Below are positions 37,397 to 45,509 of a stretch of DNA of 64,000 nucleotides, in pieces. Each line of letters opens with the position of its first letter. The first letter of the stretch is position 1. The stretch spans positions 186,001-250,000 of the forward strand of contig NZ_BMUY01000011.1 in NCBI RefSeq assembly GCF_014650435.1. Reading direction: 5' to 3'. The stretch comes from Streptomyces tendae. GTDB lineage: Bacteria > Actinomycetota > Actinomycetes > Streptomycetales > Streptomycetaceae. The position numbers and the translations under genes are program-made. A model generated the notes under the pieces. The model ran no database searches. It worked only from the letters and a program-made list of their open reading frames with translations, and was not told the origin of the DNA.

Positions 37397-39261
37397 GGGC
37401 GCGCCTCTTCGGGCTCGGGACGGCGTACGGCCCCGGGGCCACTGCCGCCGACACCGGTACCGGGATCAACATCAGCACCGGCATCGGCTCCCTCGCCGGC
37501 GTCGGCGTCGGCGCCGAAGACCTCCCGGTACCCCGCCCTGTGCCACAGCTCGCGATGGGTTCCCACGGCGCGCACCTGTCCGTCCTCCAGCCAGAGCACC
37601 AGGTCGGCCCGGTCCGCGACCGACGGGCGGTGCGCCACCACGAGTCTGGTCCCCGGCCGTACCGAGCGCCGCAGCGCCAGGTCCACCTCGTGCTCCGTGG
37701 CGGTGTCCAGACTGGACGTGGCGTCGTCCAGCACCAGCAGCCGCCCGGCGTGCGCGAAGGCCCGCGCCAGTCCGAGCCGCTGGTGTTCCCCGCCCGACAG
37801 GGGTGCCCGCGGCAGCGGGGTGTCGTACCCGTGCGGCAACCGGCGTACGAAGCCGTCGGCGCCCGCCGCCCGGGCGGCTCGGCGTATCCGCTCGCGCGAC
37901 GGCCGCCGCACCCCGGCGGCAATCGCCTCCGCGACCGTGCCCTCCCCCAGTACGGGGCGTTCGAAGGCGTACGCCACCTCGGTGCGCAGCGCGTCGTGCG
38001 TCAAGCGGTCGAGCCGGACGCCGTCCAGCAGGACGTGTCCCTCGTCGGGGTCGATCAGCCGTCCCGCGACGGCCGCCAGGACGGACTTGCCCGCCCCGCT
38101 GCGGCCGACCACCGCGACCGTGCTGCCGCCAGGCACCCGTACGCCGTCGGCGCGCAGCACTTCCCTGCCGCCGCGCAGCACGCGCACTCCGCACAGCCGC
38201 AGCTCTCCGGGGCCGTCCGGAGGCAGCCGCCGCGTGCCGTACGCCGTCGCGGGCAGCCGTTCCAGCTCCCGGGTCCGGCGCCGTGCCTCGCGGGCCCGGA
38301 CGATGGCCCCGAGCAGGGACGCCGCCGCGCCGACGCCGGCCGTGAGCTGCGCGTACCGGCCGACGGCGAGCAGGTCCCCCACGCTCAGTTCGCCGGCCGC
38401 CAGCCGCAGCCCGCCGACGGCGGTGGCGGCCAGCGTCAGCAGCGGGACCAGGACACCGCTCCGGCCGAGCGCCCGTCCGTGCAGCGCCCACATGTGCCGG
38501 CCCTGCGCGCCCAGTTCCGCCAGCGGTGCCAGGACACGGGCCCGCTCCCTTTCGCCGGTTCCGGCGGCGTCGATCGTGTCCGCGCCCTCCAGGGCTTCAA
38601 GCAGCCGGGAGGCGATCAGGGACTGGGTGCGCTGGTAGGCGGCGACCGTGGCGCCGGTGTCGCGGGCGAAGGAACGCAGCAGCAGCGCCAGGGCGGGCAG
38701 ACCGGTCAGCACGCAGAGCGCCACCCACACGTCGACGAGCGCCAGCGCCACCAGGGCGCCCAGCGGGGTGATCAGTGAGGCGGCCAGCGCCGCACGGGCC
38801 GCCGGAGCCCCGCCCGCGTCGGCGGCGTTGAGGGTCAGGCGGGTCCCGATGTCGCCCGGCGGGTACGGCCGCGCGTGCTCGGGGGCGGCGCGCAGCAGTC
38901 CACGCAGGGCGCGGGTGCGGACCGACGCCGTCCAGGTGGCGTTGCAGCGGCCGGTGAACAGCGAGGTCGCGCTGTCCAGCAGCAGTTCGCCCAGGAGCAG
39001 TCCGGCGCTCAGCGGGAGCCACCATCCGGCGTCGCCGTCGCGCAGGAGCAGATCCAGGGTGCGGCCGAGGGCCAGGGGCTGGGCCACCGCCGCCGCGGCC
39101 GCCGCGACCGAGCACAGCAGGACCAGGGCTTCCAGGGCGCGCCCCGGCGCTTGCGGCGGCACGGGCCTGCTCTTTCGCACCGGTGAGAACCTCCGTACGT
39201 CGTGCGCGGGCAGGCGTCGGCGCCCCGGGCCGGAACCCGGGGCGCCCGCGCCCGGCGACAT
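37393..39261 (-). CDS. ramA: ABC transporter, SapB export (degenerate half)
   Basis: A 622-residue half-transporter that forms a heterodimer with RamB. The membrane domain spans about 40-330. The ATPase domain has Walker A GRSGAGKSV and a good signature LSGGEHQR. Walker B reads LLVLDDAT, with aspartate where the catalytic glutamate should be. Its own ATP site (completed by RamB's LSPGE signature) should therefore bind but hardly hydrolyse ATP. The C-terminus is a low-complexity Asp/Ala/Gly tail. ATG 39261 lies 35 bases after ramS. Confidence 0.93.
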   Translation of the reverse strand: MSPGAGAPGSGPGRRRLPAHDVRRFSPVRKSRPVPPQAPGRALEALVLLCSVAAAAAAVAQPLALGRTLDLLLRDGDAGWWLPLSAGLLLGELLLDSATSLFTGRCNATWTASVRTRALRGLLRAAPEHARPYPPGDIGTRLTLNAADAGGAPAARAALAASLITPLGALVALALVDVWVALCVLTGLPALALLLRSFARDTGATVAAYQRTQSLIASRLLEALEGADTIDAAGTGERERARVLAPLAELGAQGRHMWALHGRALGRSGVLVPLLTLAATAVGGLRLAAGELSVGDLLAVGRYAQLTAGVGAAASLLGAIVRAREARRRTRELERLPATAYGTRRLPPDGPGELRLCGVRVLRGGREVLRADGVRVPGGSTVAVVGRSGAGKSVLAAVAGRLIDPDEGHVLLDGVRLDRLTHDALRTEVAYAFERPVLGEGTVAEAIAAGVRRPSRERIRRAARAAGADGFVRRLPHGYDTPLPRAPLSGGEHQRLGLARAFAHAGRLLVLDDATSSLDTATEHEVDLALRRSVRPGTRLVVAHRPSVADRADLVLWLEDGQVRAVGTHRELWHRAGYREVFGADADAGEGADAGADVDPGTGVGGSGPGAVRRPEPEEARP

Positions 39262-39296
39262 GACTCACCACGTCGCCTTGGCCGTCAGCTCCTGCG

Positions 39297-39425
39297 TCAG
39301 TTACAGGTGGTGATGCTCAGGCTGCTGTCGCCGCAGAGCAGGAGGCTCGCGCGGCTCCCGGTCTCGACGTCCCCCATGGCCTCTTCCTTGGGGGTCTCCA
39401 TCGACTGCAGGTCGAACAGGTTCAT
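39297..39425 (-). CDS. ramS: SapB lanthipeptide precursor
   Basis: A 42-residue precursor of the class III lanthipeptide SapB, the surfactant that lets aerial hyphae break the water surface. The leader (MNLFDLQSMETPKEEAMGDV) has the LFDLQ helix recognised by class III synthetases. The last 21 residues form the core, with two Ser-Ser-x-x-Cys-like ring patterns (SLLLC and SSLSITTC). It agrees with S. coelicolor RamS as I recall it. RamC dehydrates the serines and cyclises onto the cysteines. It lies between ramC (37 bases) and ramA (35 bases) on the same strand. Confidence 0.97.
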   Translation of the reverse strand: MNLFDLQSMETPKEEAMGDVETGSRASLLLCGDSSLSITTCN

Positions 39426-39462
39426 GACGATTTCCTTTCGTTCAGCAAGGGGTGTGCTTTTC

Positions 39463-42153
39463 TCACGGCTCCTGGTGGAGCCGAGTCGGGGGGCCGCCGC
39501 TTCGGCGCGGCGGCGGCAGGAACGGCAGTCCGGTGGGCGCGTCGCCGAGGACGGAGGCGACGGCGAGCAGGCATCCGGCCGTTCCGGTGGAGAGGTCCAT
39601 GGACAGGCGCATCATCTGCTCGCCGGGGAAGGCGAGTCGGTCGCGGTAGGACATGGCGTGCCAGGACAGGGCGTCCAGTTGGCGCCGTACGGCCCGCGGC
39701 CCGGTACCGGGCGCCGTGGCCGTGGTGCGGCCGAGGTGCAGGACCATTCCGGCCACGCCCCGGTAGAGCCCGGGCTGGGCGTAGAACATCGCCTGGGCCG
39801 CGGCCACGATCTCGTTCGCGGCCCGTGCGAACTCCTCGTCCGCCCGGTGCGCCAGGTAGTCGTCCAGCACCATGCCGATGCCCACGCTGCCGGCGCCCAG
39901 GTAGGGCATCGTGCGCCAGCCCTCGTCGACCTGCAGCGCGCCGCCCGCGCCGCGGACGCAGCGGGCGAGGTCCTGGCACAGCGCGTCGCGGGCGAGGTCG
40001 AGGAGGGCGGAGTCCCGGGTGCGTTCGAAGAGCCGGAGGAAGAACAGGGCCCGCCCCGCGCCGCCGTACAGCAGCCCGGCACGGCCGCGGCTGACGCGGT
40101 CGGCCGGCACGCCCTCGCCCCGCAGTCCGTCGGCGGCCAGTTCTGCGCAGTGCAGCGCCGCCGCGTGGAGCGCGGCCTGACCGGTGGTGGCGGCCAGCGA
40201 CTCCAGGGCCAGGCCGAGACCGGCGGTGCCGCCGTGCAGGTCCGGGCCCAGATGGTCGAGCGGCTGGTCGAGGAGGAGTTCGGCGAGGTCGAGGGCGCGG
40301 TCGCGGTGACCGAGGCGCTCCAGGGTCCAGGCGAGTCCGGCGAGCCCGTCGTGGAAACCGAGCGGCATGCCCGACGGCACTCGCTTGGTCCGCTCCAGCA
40401 GCCACTGCTCGCCGTCCTCGTCCCGTCCGGCCCCGCACTCGGCCAGGGCGTACAGCACCCCCGCCGCACCGTGGGCGAAGGCCAGCCCGCCGCCCGCCGT
40501 GGCGAACTGCGCGATGTCACCGGGGAAGAGGCGGTCCGTGCGGGAGGGCGTCGCGGAGGCGCGGATCGCCGCCGCCATGGAGTCCCGGCTGCGGGGCCAG
40601 TCGTCCGGCCGGACGGGCGCCACCGGCCCGGCGGGCCGCCGCGCCGCCGGGGCCCGGTGGACGCGCGTGCTCCCGTCGACACGCGTGCTTCTTTCCTTGA
40701 GGCCCGTGTTCCCGTCGGTGCGCGTGCTCCCGTCGACGCGCGTGATCTCGTCGACCGCCGCGTCCAGGAAGGCCCGGTCCACCGGGAACTGCTCCGCCAC
40801 CACCTCCGCGAGGTGCGCCGCCTTGTGACGGTCGACGGCCAGCAGACTGGTGAGCGGGAGGAACAGCGCGAGCCGCAGACAGGCCAGCGCGTACCGGTCC
40901 ACCGCCACCCCACGCCGGTCGGCAGGCGCCACGAACCCCGGGTTCGCCACGATCTGGCGTCCCGCCTCGTCGACGTGGTGGGCGGCCTCGAAGTCCAGCA
41001 GGGCGACGCTGTCGTCGTCCCGGATCATGATGTTGAACAGGTGCAGGTCGTTGAAGACCACACCCCGGGCGTGGACCTCCGCGACGGCGCGTTCCACCCG
41101 CGCGTGGACGTCGAGGGCCCAGTCGGTGTACTCGGCCAGTCTCCGCTCGCCCGGGTCGGCCTCGATGAGCGGGTGCCGGCGGGCGAAGAACGTGTTGAGC
41201 GGCTTGCCGTCGATGTGCTCCAGGACGAGGAAGTGGTGCTCCCCGACCGTGAGGTGGTCGAGCACCTCCGGCGTGCAGGCGAGCCCCGACAGCCGCTCCA
41301 GCGCCCGGCGTTCACGGTGCAGCCGGGTCACGGCGTCGGCGCCGTCGGCCGCCAGCCCGGCGTGCGGACGGGCCTCCTTGAGGACGACCCGCGCACCGGT
41401 GCGGGTGTCGCGGGCGAGGTAGACGCCGCCGCCGTTGGAGAAGTGCAGCGCCGACTCGACGGTGTACGGCATGCCGGTCACGGTCACCGCGGAGCGGGCG
41501 TCGAGGTGCGGGCGCAGGAAGGCGGGCGGCTCGACCCACTCCGGGATGCGGAAGACCGGACCGCGCAGGTCGGGCACCAGCACACCGTCGGGGCCGGACA
41601 CGGCGGGCCGCAGTTCCCCGTCCGCGTCGTAGCAGTCGCGCCGGGTGAAGCCGCCGTAGCGGACGTGCACGGGCCCGTCGCCGATCCGCAGGTCGCTCAG
41701 GATGTGCGGTCCGGGCTCGCCGGCCAGCAGCTCGGACAGCTCTCCCACGAGCCGTTCGAACTCCGCCTCGTTGGCCGGGTACACGGTGACGAACTTGCCG
41801 CTGCCCGCCCGGTCCGCGTACTTGGCGTTGCGCTGGTGCAGCAGGTAGCGGCTGGGCACGAACTTGAAGGCCGTACCGCCGTCGACGCAGTGCCGCCACA
41901 CCCGGTCGAGCACGGACTCCGCGTTGTCGAGGCAGGCGGAGACGTGGATCTTCCATCCCTGGGCGGGCAGGTCGGCGTCGGCCGGACGCAGGGCGAGCCA
42001 GTCCCCGCTCTCGTGGCGCTGCCACCCCTGCGGTACGGGCGAGGAGGCGGCGGCGTACCGGGAGCGCGCGGCTCCGGTCCGGTCGGCCGTGCGGTGCGGG
42101 GCGTCGTAGAAGTACGGGTCCGCGTCGCAGTACACGGCGTAGCCCTTGTTCAC
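39463..42153 (-). CDS. ramC: SapB synthetase, class III LanKC
   Basis: Membrane-associated enzyme that matures RamS, 896 residues. Residues 1-220 form the lyase-type region. Residues about 225-510 form a Ser/Thr-kinase-like domain with K259 (VVLKEA), the loop VVFNDLHLFNI (D369, N374) and D387 in LLDFEAA. Residues about 540-896 form a LanC-like cyclase domain lacking the usual Zn-binding Cys-Cys-His, as expected for the LanKC class. The start is GTG 42153 with GGGAGGGAGC upstream; the frame is open far beyond it, but VNKGYAVYCDADPYFYD is the family N-terminus. Residues about 490-535 (DGSTR repeats, Arg/Pro) form a loose linker. Confidence 0.96.
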   Translation of the reverse strand: MNKGYAVYCDADPYFYDAPHRTADRTGAARSRYAAASSPVPQGWQRHESGDWLALRPADADLPAQGWKIHVSACLDNAESVLDRVWRHCVDGGTAFKFVPSRYLLHQRNAKYADRAGSGKFVTVYPANEAEFERLVGELSELLAGEPGPHILSDLRIGDGPVHVRYGGFTRRDCYDADGELRPAVSGPDGVLVPDLRGPVFRIPEWVEPPAFLRPHLDARSAVTVTGMPYTVESALHFSNGGGVYLARDTRTGARVVLKEARPHAGLAADGADAVTRLHRERRALERLSGLACTPEVLDHLTVGEHHFLVLEHIDGKPLNTFFARRHPLIEADPGERRLAEYTDWALDVHARVERAVAEVHARGVVFNDLHLFNIMIRDDDSVALLDFEAAHHVDEAGRQIVANPGFVAPADRRGVAVDRYALACLRLALFLPLTSLLAVDRHKAAHLAEVVAEQFPVDRAFLDAAVDEITRVDGSTRTDGNTGLKERSTRVDGSTRVHRAPAARRPAGPVAPVRPDDWPRSRDSMAAAIRASATPSRTDRLFPGDIAQFATAGGGLAFAHGAAGVLYALAECGAGRDEDGEQWLLERTKRVPSGMPLGFHDGLAGLAWTLERLGHRDRALDLAELLLDQPLDHLGPDLHGGTAGLGLALESLAATTGQAALHAAALHCAELAADGLRGEGVPADRVSRGRAGLLYGGAGRALFFLRLFERTRDSALLDLARDALCQDLARCVRGAGGALQVDEGWRTMPYLGAGSVGIGMVLDDYLAHRADEEFARAANEIVAAAQAMFYAQPGLYRGVAGMVLHLGRTTATAPGTGPRAVRRQLDALSWHAMSYRDRLAFPGEQMMRLSMDLSTGTAGCLLAVASVLGDAPTGLPFLPPPRRSGGPPTRLHQEP

Positions 42154-42378
42154 GCCTGCTCCCTCCCACCGGTGGCTGACGGAGACGACGCTGTCACGCG
42201 GCGTACCGCCTCGGACAGTTGCGGCTGTCACCACTCCGAGGTGCGGAACGCACAGGTAACTTCGCGGCGGCGGAACTCCCGGAGCGGGAGAATTCCGCCT
42301 GACGGAAGTGCTGTTGCCGGGGCGGGACGGCGTGGCGATGGTGTGACCACACGACGTCGAGGACGACGGGAGCCGCGC
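42154..42378. promoter_or_regulatory. ramC/oxygenase divergent control region
   Basis: Holds the ramC promoter (leftward), the known target of RamR in S. coelicolor, and the promoter of the Rieske operon (rightward). GCTGTCAC occurs twice as a direct repeat at 42190-42197 and 42224-42231, nearest ramC. TTCCG-N5-CGGAA at 42293-42307 is a short palindrome nearer the oxygenase gene. Which protein binds which motif is not visible. Confidence 0.5.
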
Positions 42379-43452
42379 ATGCCGCACATGACCGCCTTCG
42401 CCAGGAACCAGTGGTACGTCGCCGCCTACAGTCACGAGGTGGGGCGCGAGTTGCTGGGCCGCACGGTTCTCGGGGAACCGCTCGTGCTCTACCGCGCCGA
42501 GGAGGACGGGAGCCCGGTCGTCCTGCACGACCGCTGTGTGCACCGCCGCTATCCGCTGTCCGAGGCGCCGACGCGGCTGGACGGGGACCGGATCGTGTGC
42601 GGGTACCACGGGTTCACGTACGACACGACCGGCACCTGTGTGTACGTGCCGGGCCAGAAACGGGTCCCGCGCACCGCCCGGGTCGCCTCGTACCCGGTGG
42701 CCGAGCGGGACTCCCTGGTGTGGGTGTGGATCGGCGACCCGGCGCTGGCCGATCCGGAGGCGGTGCCGCGGGCCCGGCACCTGGACGCGCCGGGCTGGGT
42801 CACGGTCCGGGGCATGGAGCCGATCGACGCGGACTACGGGCTGCTGGTCGACAACCTCCTCGACCTGTCCCACGAGACGTATCTGCACGGCGGTTACATC
42901 GGCACGCCCGAGGTCGCCGAGACGCCGATCACCACCGAGGTCGACGAGGGCGCCGGGATCGTCCGGGTGAGCCGGCACATGGACGACGCCGAGTGCCCGC
43001 CGTTCTACGCCAGGTCGACGGGGATCGGCGGGCGCATCGACCGCTGGCAGGACATCGAGTACCACGCGCCCTGTCTGTACCTGCTGCACAGCAGGGTCGC
43101 CCCGACCGGTGTGGTGCCCGCGCCCGACGGCAGCGACCCGGACGGTTTCCACACCGAGATCACCTACGCCATCACGCCGTCGGGCGACGGCAAGGTGTAC
43201 GACTTCTGGGCGGTCTCCCGGGACTGGGCGACGGACGACGCCGAGGTCACCGAGTTCCTGTACAAGAACAACCGCACGGTCGTCATGCAGGACGTCGACG
43301 CGCTCAACCTGCTGCAGCGCACGCTCGGCAGTGAGCGCACCGGCTATCAGGAGCTGAGCATCAACATCGACACCGGGGGTCTGGCGGCGCGCCGCATCCT
43401 GGCCCGGCTGGTCGAGGAGGGCGCCGGGGCCGGACCGCGGGCGGCCCGGTGA
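42379..43452 (+). CDS. Rieske non-heme iron oxygenase (VanA-like)
   Basis: A 357-residue terminal oxygenase component resembling vanillate O-demethylase VanA and related aromatic demethylases. The Rieske [2Fe-2S] ligands are C53/H55 (CVHRRYPLSEAP) and C74/H77 (CGYHGF). The mononuclear iron site is in NLLDLSHETYLH, with H165 and H170. ATG 42379 has GGGAG seven bases upstream. It overlaps a 56-residue gene and is followed by its probable reductase. The substrate is not fixed by sequence. A methoxylated aromatic would feed the pca operon 30 kb away, but that is conjecture. Confidence 0.9.
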   Translation: MPHMTAFARNQWYVAAYSHEVGRELLGRTVLGEPLVLYRAEEDGSPVVLHDRCVHRRYPLSEAPTRLDGDRIVCGYHGFTYDTTGTCVYVPGQKRVPRTARVASYPVAERDSLVWVWIGDPALADPEAVPRARHLDAPGWVTVRGMEPIDADYGLLVDNLLDLSHETYLHGGYIGTPEVAETPITTEVDEGAGIVRVSRHMDDAECPPFYARSTGIGGRIDRWQDIEYHAPCLYLLHSRVAPTGVVPAPDGSDPDGFHTEITYAITPSGDGKVYDFWAVSRDWATDDAEVTEFLYKNNRTVVMQDVDALNLLQRTLGSERTGYQELSINIDTGGLAARRILARLVEEGAGAGPRAAR

Positions 43453-43619
43453 GCGGCCGTACCGGCGAGGTCTACCGCGTCGACTGGCTGCCCGGCACCG
43501 ACGTCCTGCGCGGCACCTGCCACTGCGGCGCCGAGCACACCGCCGAGGACCCCGTCGCGATGTGGGACTGGATGCTCGCCCACCCGCGAGGACACGACCT
43601 GCCCGGGGACGGTTCATGA
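43449..43619 (+). CDS. 56-residue protein between oxygenase and reductase
   Basis: A GTG-started frame, overlapping both neighbours by four bases, encodes 56 residues with a CHC-G pattern (GTCHCGAEHTAEDPVAMWDWMLAHPRGH). The overlaps and the Cys/His set make it a real gene. It may be a small metal-binding or accessory subunit of the oxygenase. I do not recognise a named family. Confidence 0.75.
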   Translation: MSGRTGEVYRVDWLPGTDVLRGTCHCGAEHTAEDPVAMWDWMLAHPRGHDLPGDGS

Positions 43620-44563
43620 CCCGGTACGAAGCCGAACTCGTCGTCGCCCGCCGGGAGACCGCGGCCGACGGCGTGCTCGTCCTCACCCTGCGCCACCCGC
43701 TGGACGAACGGCTCCCGGCCTGGGAGCCCGGCGCCCACGTCGACGTGGTCCTCGGTCCGGGCCTGGAGCGGCAGTACTCGCTGTGCGGCGACCCGGCCGA
43801 CCGGGCGCAGTGGCGGATCGCGGTGCTGCGCGAGAAGGACGGGCGGGGCGGCTCGGCCTACGTCCACGGGGAGTTGCGGGCCGGGGACGCGGTCCGGGTG
43901 CGCGGCCCGCGCACCAACTTCCGGCTGGAGCCCGCGCCCCGCTACCGATTCGTCGCCGGCGGCATCGGCATCACCCCCGTCCTGCCGATGCTGGCCGCCG
44001 CCGAGGAGGCGGGCGCCGAGTGGACCCTGCTGTACGGCGGGCGGACCCGGGCCCAGATGGCGTTCACGCAGGAGTTGGCGCGGTACGGCGACCGGGTCAC
44101 GCTCGTCCCGGAGGACGAGTCGGGGCTGCTCGACCTCGCGTCCGGGCTCGCCGACCTGTCCCCGGACACCCTCGTCTACTGCTGCGGGCCCGGCCCGCTG
44201 CTGGACGCCGTCGAGGCACGCTGCCCGGCCGGGAGCCTGCGCGTGGAGCGGTTCCGCCCGAAGGAGGCCGACGGGGACGCCCCGGCGGGGGCGGAGGCGG
44301 AGTTCGAGGTCGTCCTCGCCCGCAGCGGCCGTACGGTGGTCGTGCCGCCCGGTGTCTCGGTCCTGGACGCGGTCCGTGGAGCAGGCGTCGAGGTGCTCTA
44401 CTCCTGCACGGAGGGCACCTGCGGGACCTGCGAGACGGAGGTCGTCGAGGGCGCTCCCGACCACCGGGACTCGGTGCTCACCGAGGAGGAGCGGGCCGCC
44501 GGGGAGACGATGCTCATCTGTGTGTCGCGGTGCCGCGGCCGGCGGCTGGTGCTGGACCTGTGA
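43616..44563 (+). CDS. PDR/VanB-type oxidoreductase (reductase of the Rieske system)
   Basis: A 315-residue electron-transfer protein that passes electrons from NAD(P)H through flavin to the oxygenase. It has a flavin domain with RQYSLCG (52-58), a nucleotide domain with GGIGITP (115-121), and a C-terminal plant-type [2Fe-2S] ferredoxin domain with C264, C269, C272 and C302. This flavin-NAD-FeS order is the phthalate dioxygenase reductase/VanB arrangement. It completes a two-component oxygenase with the upstream gene. Confidence 0.93.
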   Translation: MTRYEAELVVARRETAADGVLVLTLRHPLDERLPAWEPGAHVDVVLGPGLERQYSLCGDPADRAQWRIAVLREKDGRGGSAYVHGELRAGDAVRVRGPRTNFRLEPAPRYRFVAGGIGITPVLPMLAAAEEAGAEWTLLYGGRTRAQMAFTQELARYGDRVTLVPEDESGLLDLASGLADLSPDTLVYCCGPGPLLDAVEARCPAGSLRVERFRPKEADGDAPAGAEAEFEVVLARSGRTVVVPPGVSVLDAVRGAGVEVLYSCTEGTCGTCETEVVEGAPDHRDSVLTEEERAAGETMLICVSRCRGRRLVLDL

Positions 44564-44618
44564 CTCCGCGGCGGCACACCCTCGGTTGAATCCTCAACGG
44601 CCCATCTCGGCAAGAGCA

Positions 44619-44648
44619 TTGACCACGACTGAGCGCCGGCCCTACGTT
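44619..44648 (+). promoter_or_regulatory. candidate promoter of the binding-protein gene
   Basis: TTGACC (44619-44624), an 18-base spacer and TACGTT (44643-44648) lie about 60 bases before the start codon. This would give the ABC operon its own transcription start. Confidence 0.45.
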
Positions 44649-44652
44649 CCCG

Positions 44653-44690
44653 CTGAGCACGTTCCCACTGAGCACGTCCACTGAGCACGT
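44653..44690 (+). repeat. three direct repeats before the binding-protein gene
   Basis: CTGAGCACGT occurs at 44653-44662, 44668-44677 and 44681-44690, just downstream of the candidate promoter and upstream of the CAGGGGGAG ribosome-binding site. They could be sites for a regulator or the result of slippage. Confidence 0.7.
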
Positions 44691-44706
44691 TCCTCCAGGG
44701 GGAGTC

Positions 44707-45015
44707 ATGCGTCGTCTGTTCGTCGGCCTCACGGCCGTGTCCGTCCTGGCCGCCGCGACGGCGTGCGGTTCGTCCGACGACTCCGGGGGGTCGGACGGGT
44801 CCGGCTCCTCCGGGGGCACCACCGAGGTCGAGGTGGGCCTCATCCCCATCGTCGACGTCGCGCCCCTGTACCTGGGTCAGAAGAAGGGGTTCTTCGAGAA
44901 GCAGGGCCTGAAGCTGTCCTTCTCCAGCGCGCAGGGCGGCGCGGCGATCGTGCCGGGCGTGGTCAGCGGCCAGTTCGAGTTCGGCTTGTCCAACATTGGT
45001 CTAGGGAACCATTAA
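44707..45015 (+). pseudogene. ABC substrate-binding lipoprotein, truncated by the element
   Basis: N-terminal third of an NMT1/SsuA-type periplasmic binding protein. It has a signal peptide with lipobox (AAATAC), a Ser/Gly-rich spacer, then VEVGLIPIVDVAPLYLGQKKGFFEKQGL and GAAIVPGVVSGQFEFGLSN. Family members continue for another 220 or so residues with a SLLIA-like sequence. Here the frame runs into foreign DNA (IGLGNH) and stops at 45015. The break falls where the prophage-like region begins. The remaining gene and its permease and ATPase partners should lie beyond the right end of the element, outside the window. Confidence 0.88.
44985..45012. other. left junction (attL) of the prophage-like element
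   Basis: Similarity to binding proteins ends at about 44993 (codons for SN). The following bases to 45012 are not family-like and lead straight into the terminator hairpin at 45014. The exact crossover dinucleotide cannot be fixed without the intact target gene or the right junction. Confidence 0.6.
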
Positions 45016-45042
45016 AGCCGCAGGCTACGAGCCTGCGGCTTT
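45014..45042. terminator. perfect hairpin at the left end of the element
   Basis: AAAGCCGCAGGCT / AGCCTGCGGCTTT, a perfect 13-bp stem with a three-base loop and T-tracts on both strands. It should stop transcription both ways: of the leftward small gene ending at 45066 and of host transcripts entering from the truncated gene. Confidence 0.9.
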
Positions 45043-45065
45043 GATGGATCGTTCATGCAGTGCTC

Positions 45066-45350
45066 TCAGCTGGCGCCCGGCCAGTTCTGCACCCACCAGC
45101 CCTCGCGGACGATGCGGCCGAGCTGGTCGAGGAGTTCGTCCCGTGCCTGAGTGCTGACGTGATGTCGGTCGGCGAGCCACATGAACTCCCCCTTGCGCTC
45201 GACGCCCATGACGGCCCGGCCCCCCGGCAGGCTGTCGACGAGCTCCATGCGGAATTCCGCGTCCGGCTGGGGTTCGGACTGCTCCTCGCGGGGCAGGTCC
45301 TGTCCATCCGGCGTCTCGTCGCGTGAGCCCTCGCGCTCCCCGTCCGCCAT
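45066..45350 (-). CDS. small phage protein, function unknown
   Basis: A 94-residue protein with an acidic, Glu/Asp/Gln-rich first third and a globular rest (FRMELVDSLPGGRAVMGVERKGEFMWLADRHHV). ATG 45350 has GGGGAGG seven bases upstream and is preferred over ATG 45380. It is transcribed leftward into the terminal hairpin. In prophages, genes in this place (between repressor and attL) are often expressed in the lysogen, but no function can be read here. Confidence 0.72.
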   Translation of the reverse strand: MADGEREGSRDETPDGQDLPREEQSEPQPDAEFRMELVDSLPGGRAVMGVERKGEFMWLADRHHVSTQARDELLDQLGRIVREGWWVQNWPGAS

Positions 45351-45509
45351 CGCATTGCCTCCCCAGGTACATCCGCACATGGCACATTCGTTCTGGTGTT
45401 CGAACGCGTGTGCGGACTGATCTAATATGCGCCCCCCAGGCGGATCACCGACGATGCCATACCGATCAGAGTGTGACCAGAGTGAATCGCTGAGTAATAG
45501 AAAGTCGTA

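Noticed and set aside
39202..42378. Upstream extension of the Rieske frame to give a protein of about 1,400 residues.
   Set aside because: The extension is antisense to ramA, ramS and ramC and has no family similarity. The oxygenase starts at 42379 with a good ribosome-binding site.
42154..43686. N-terminal extension of the ramC frame past GTG 42153.
   Set aside because: The extra sequence is antisense to the oxygenase gene, and known RamC proteins begin at the NKGYAVYCD stretch.
45014..45042. The terminal perfect inverted repeat as the attachment-site core or an IS terminal repeat.
   Set aside because: The perfect 13-bp stem, short loop and T-tracts fit a terminator. No second copy was seen in the window and serine-integrase sites are not perfect hairpins.
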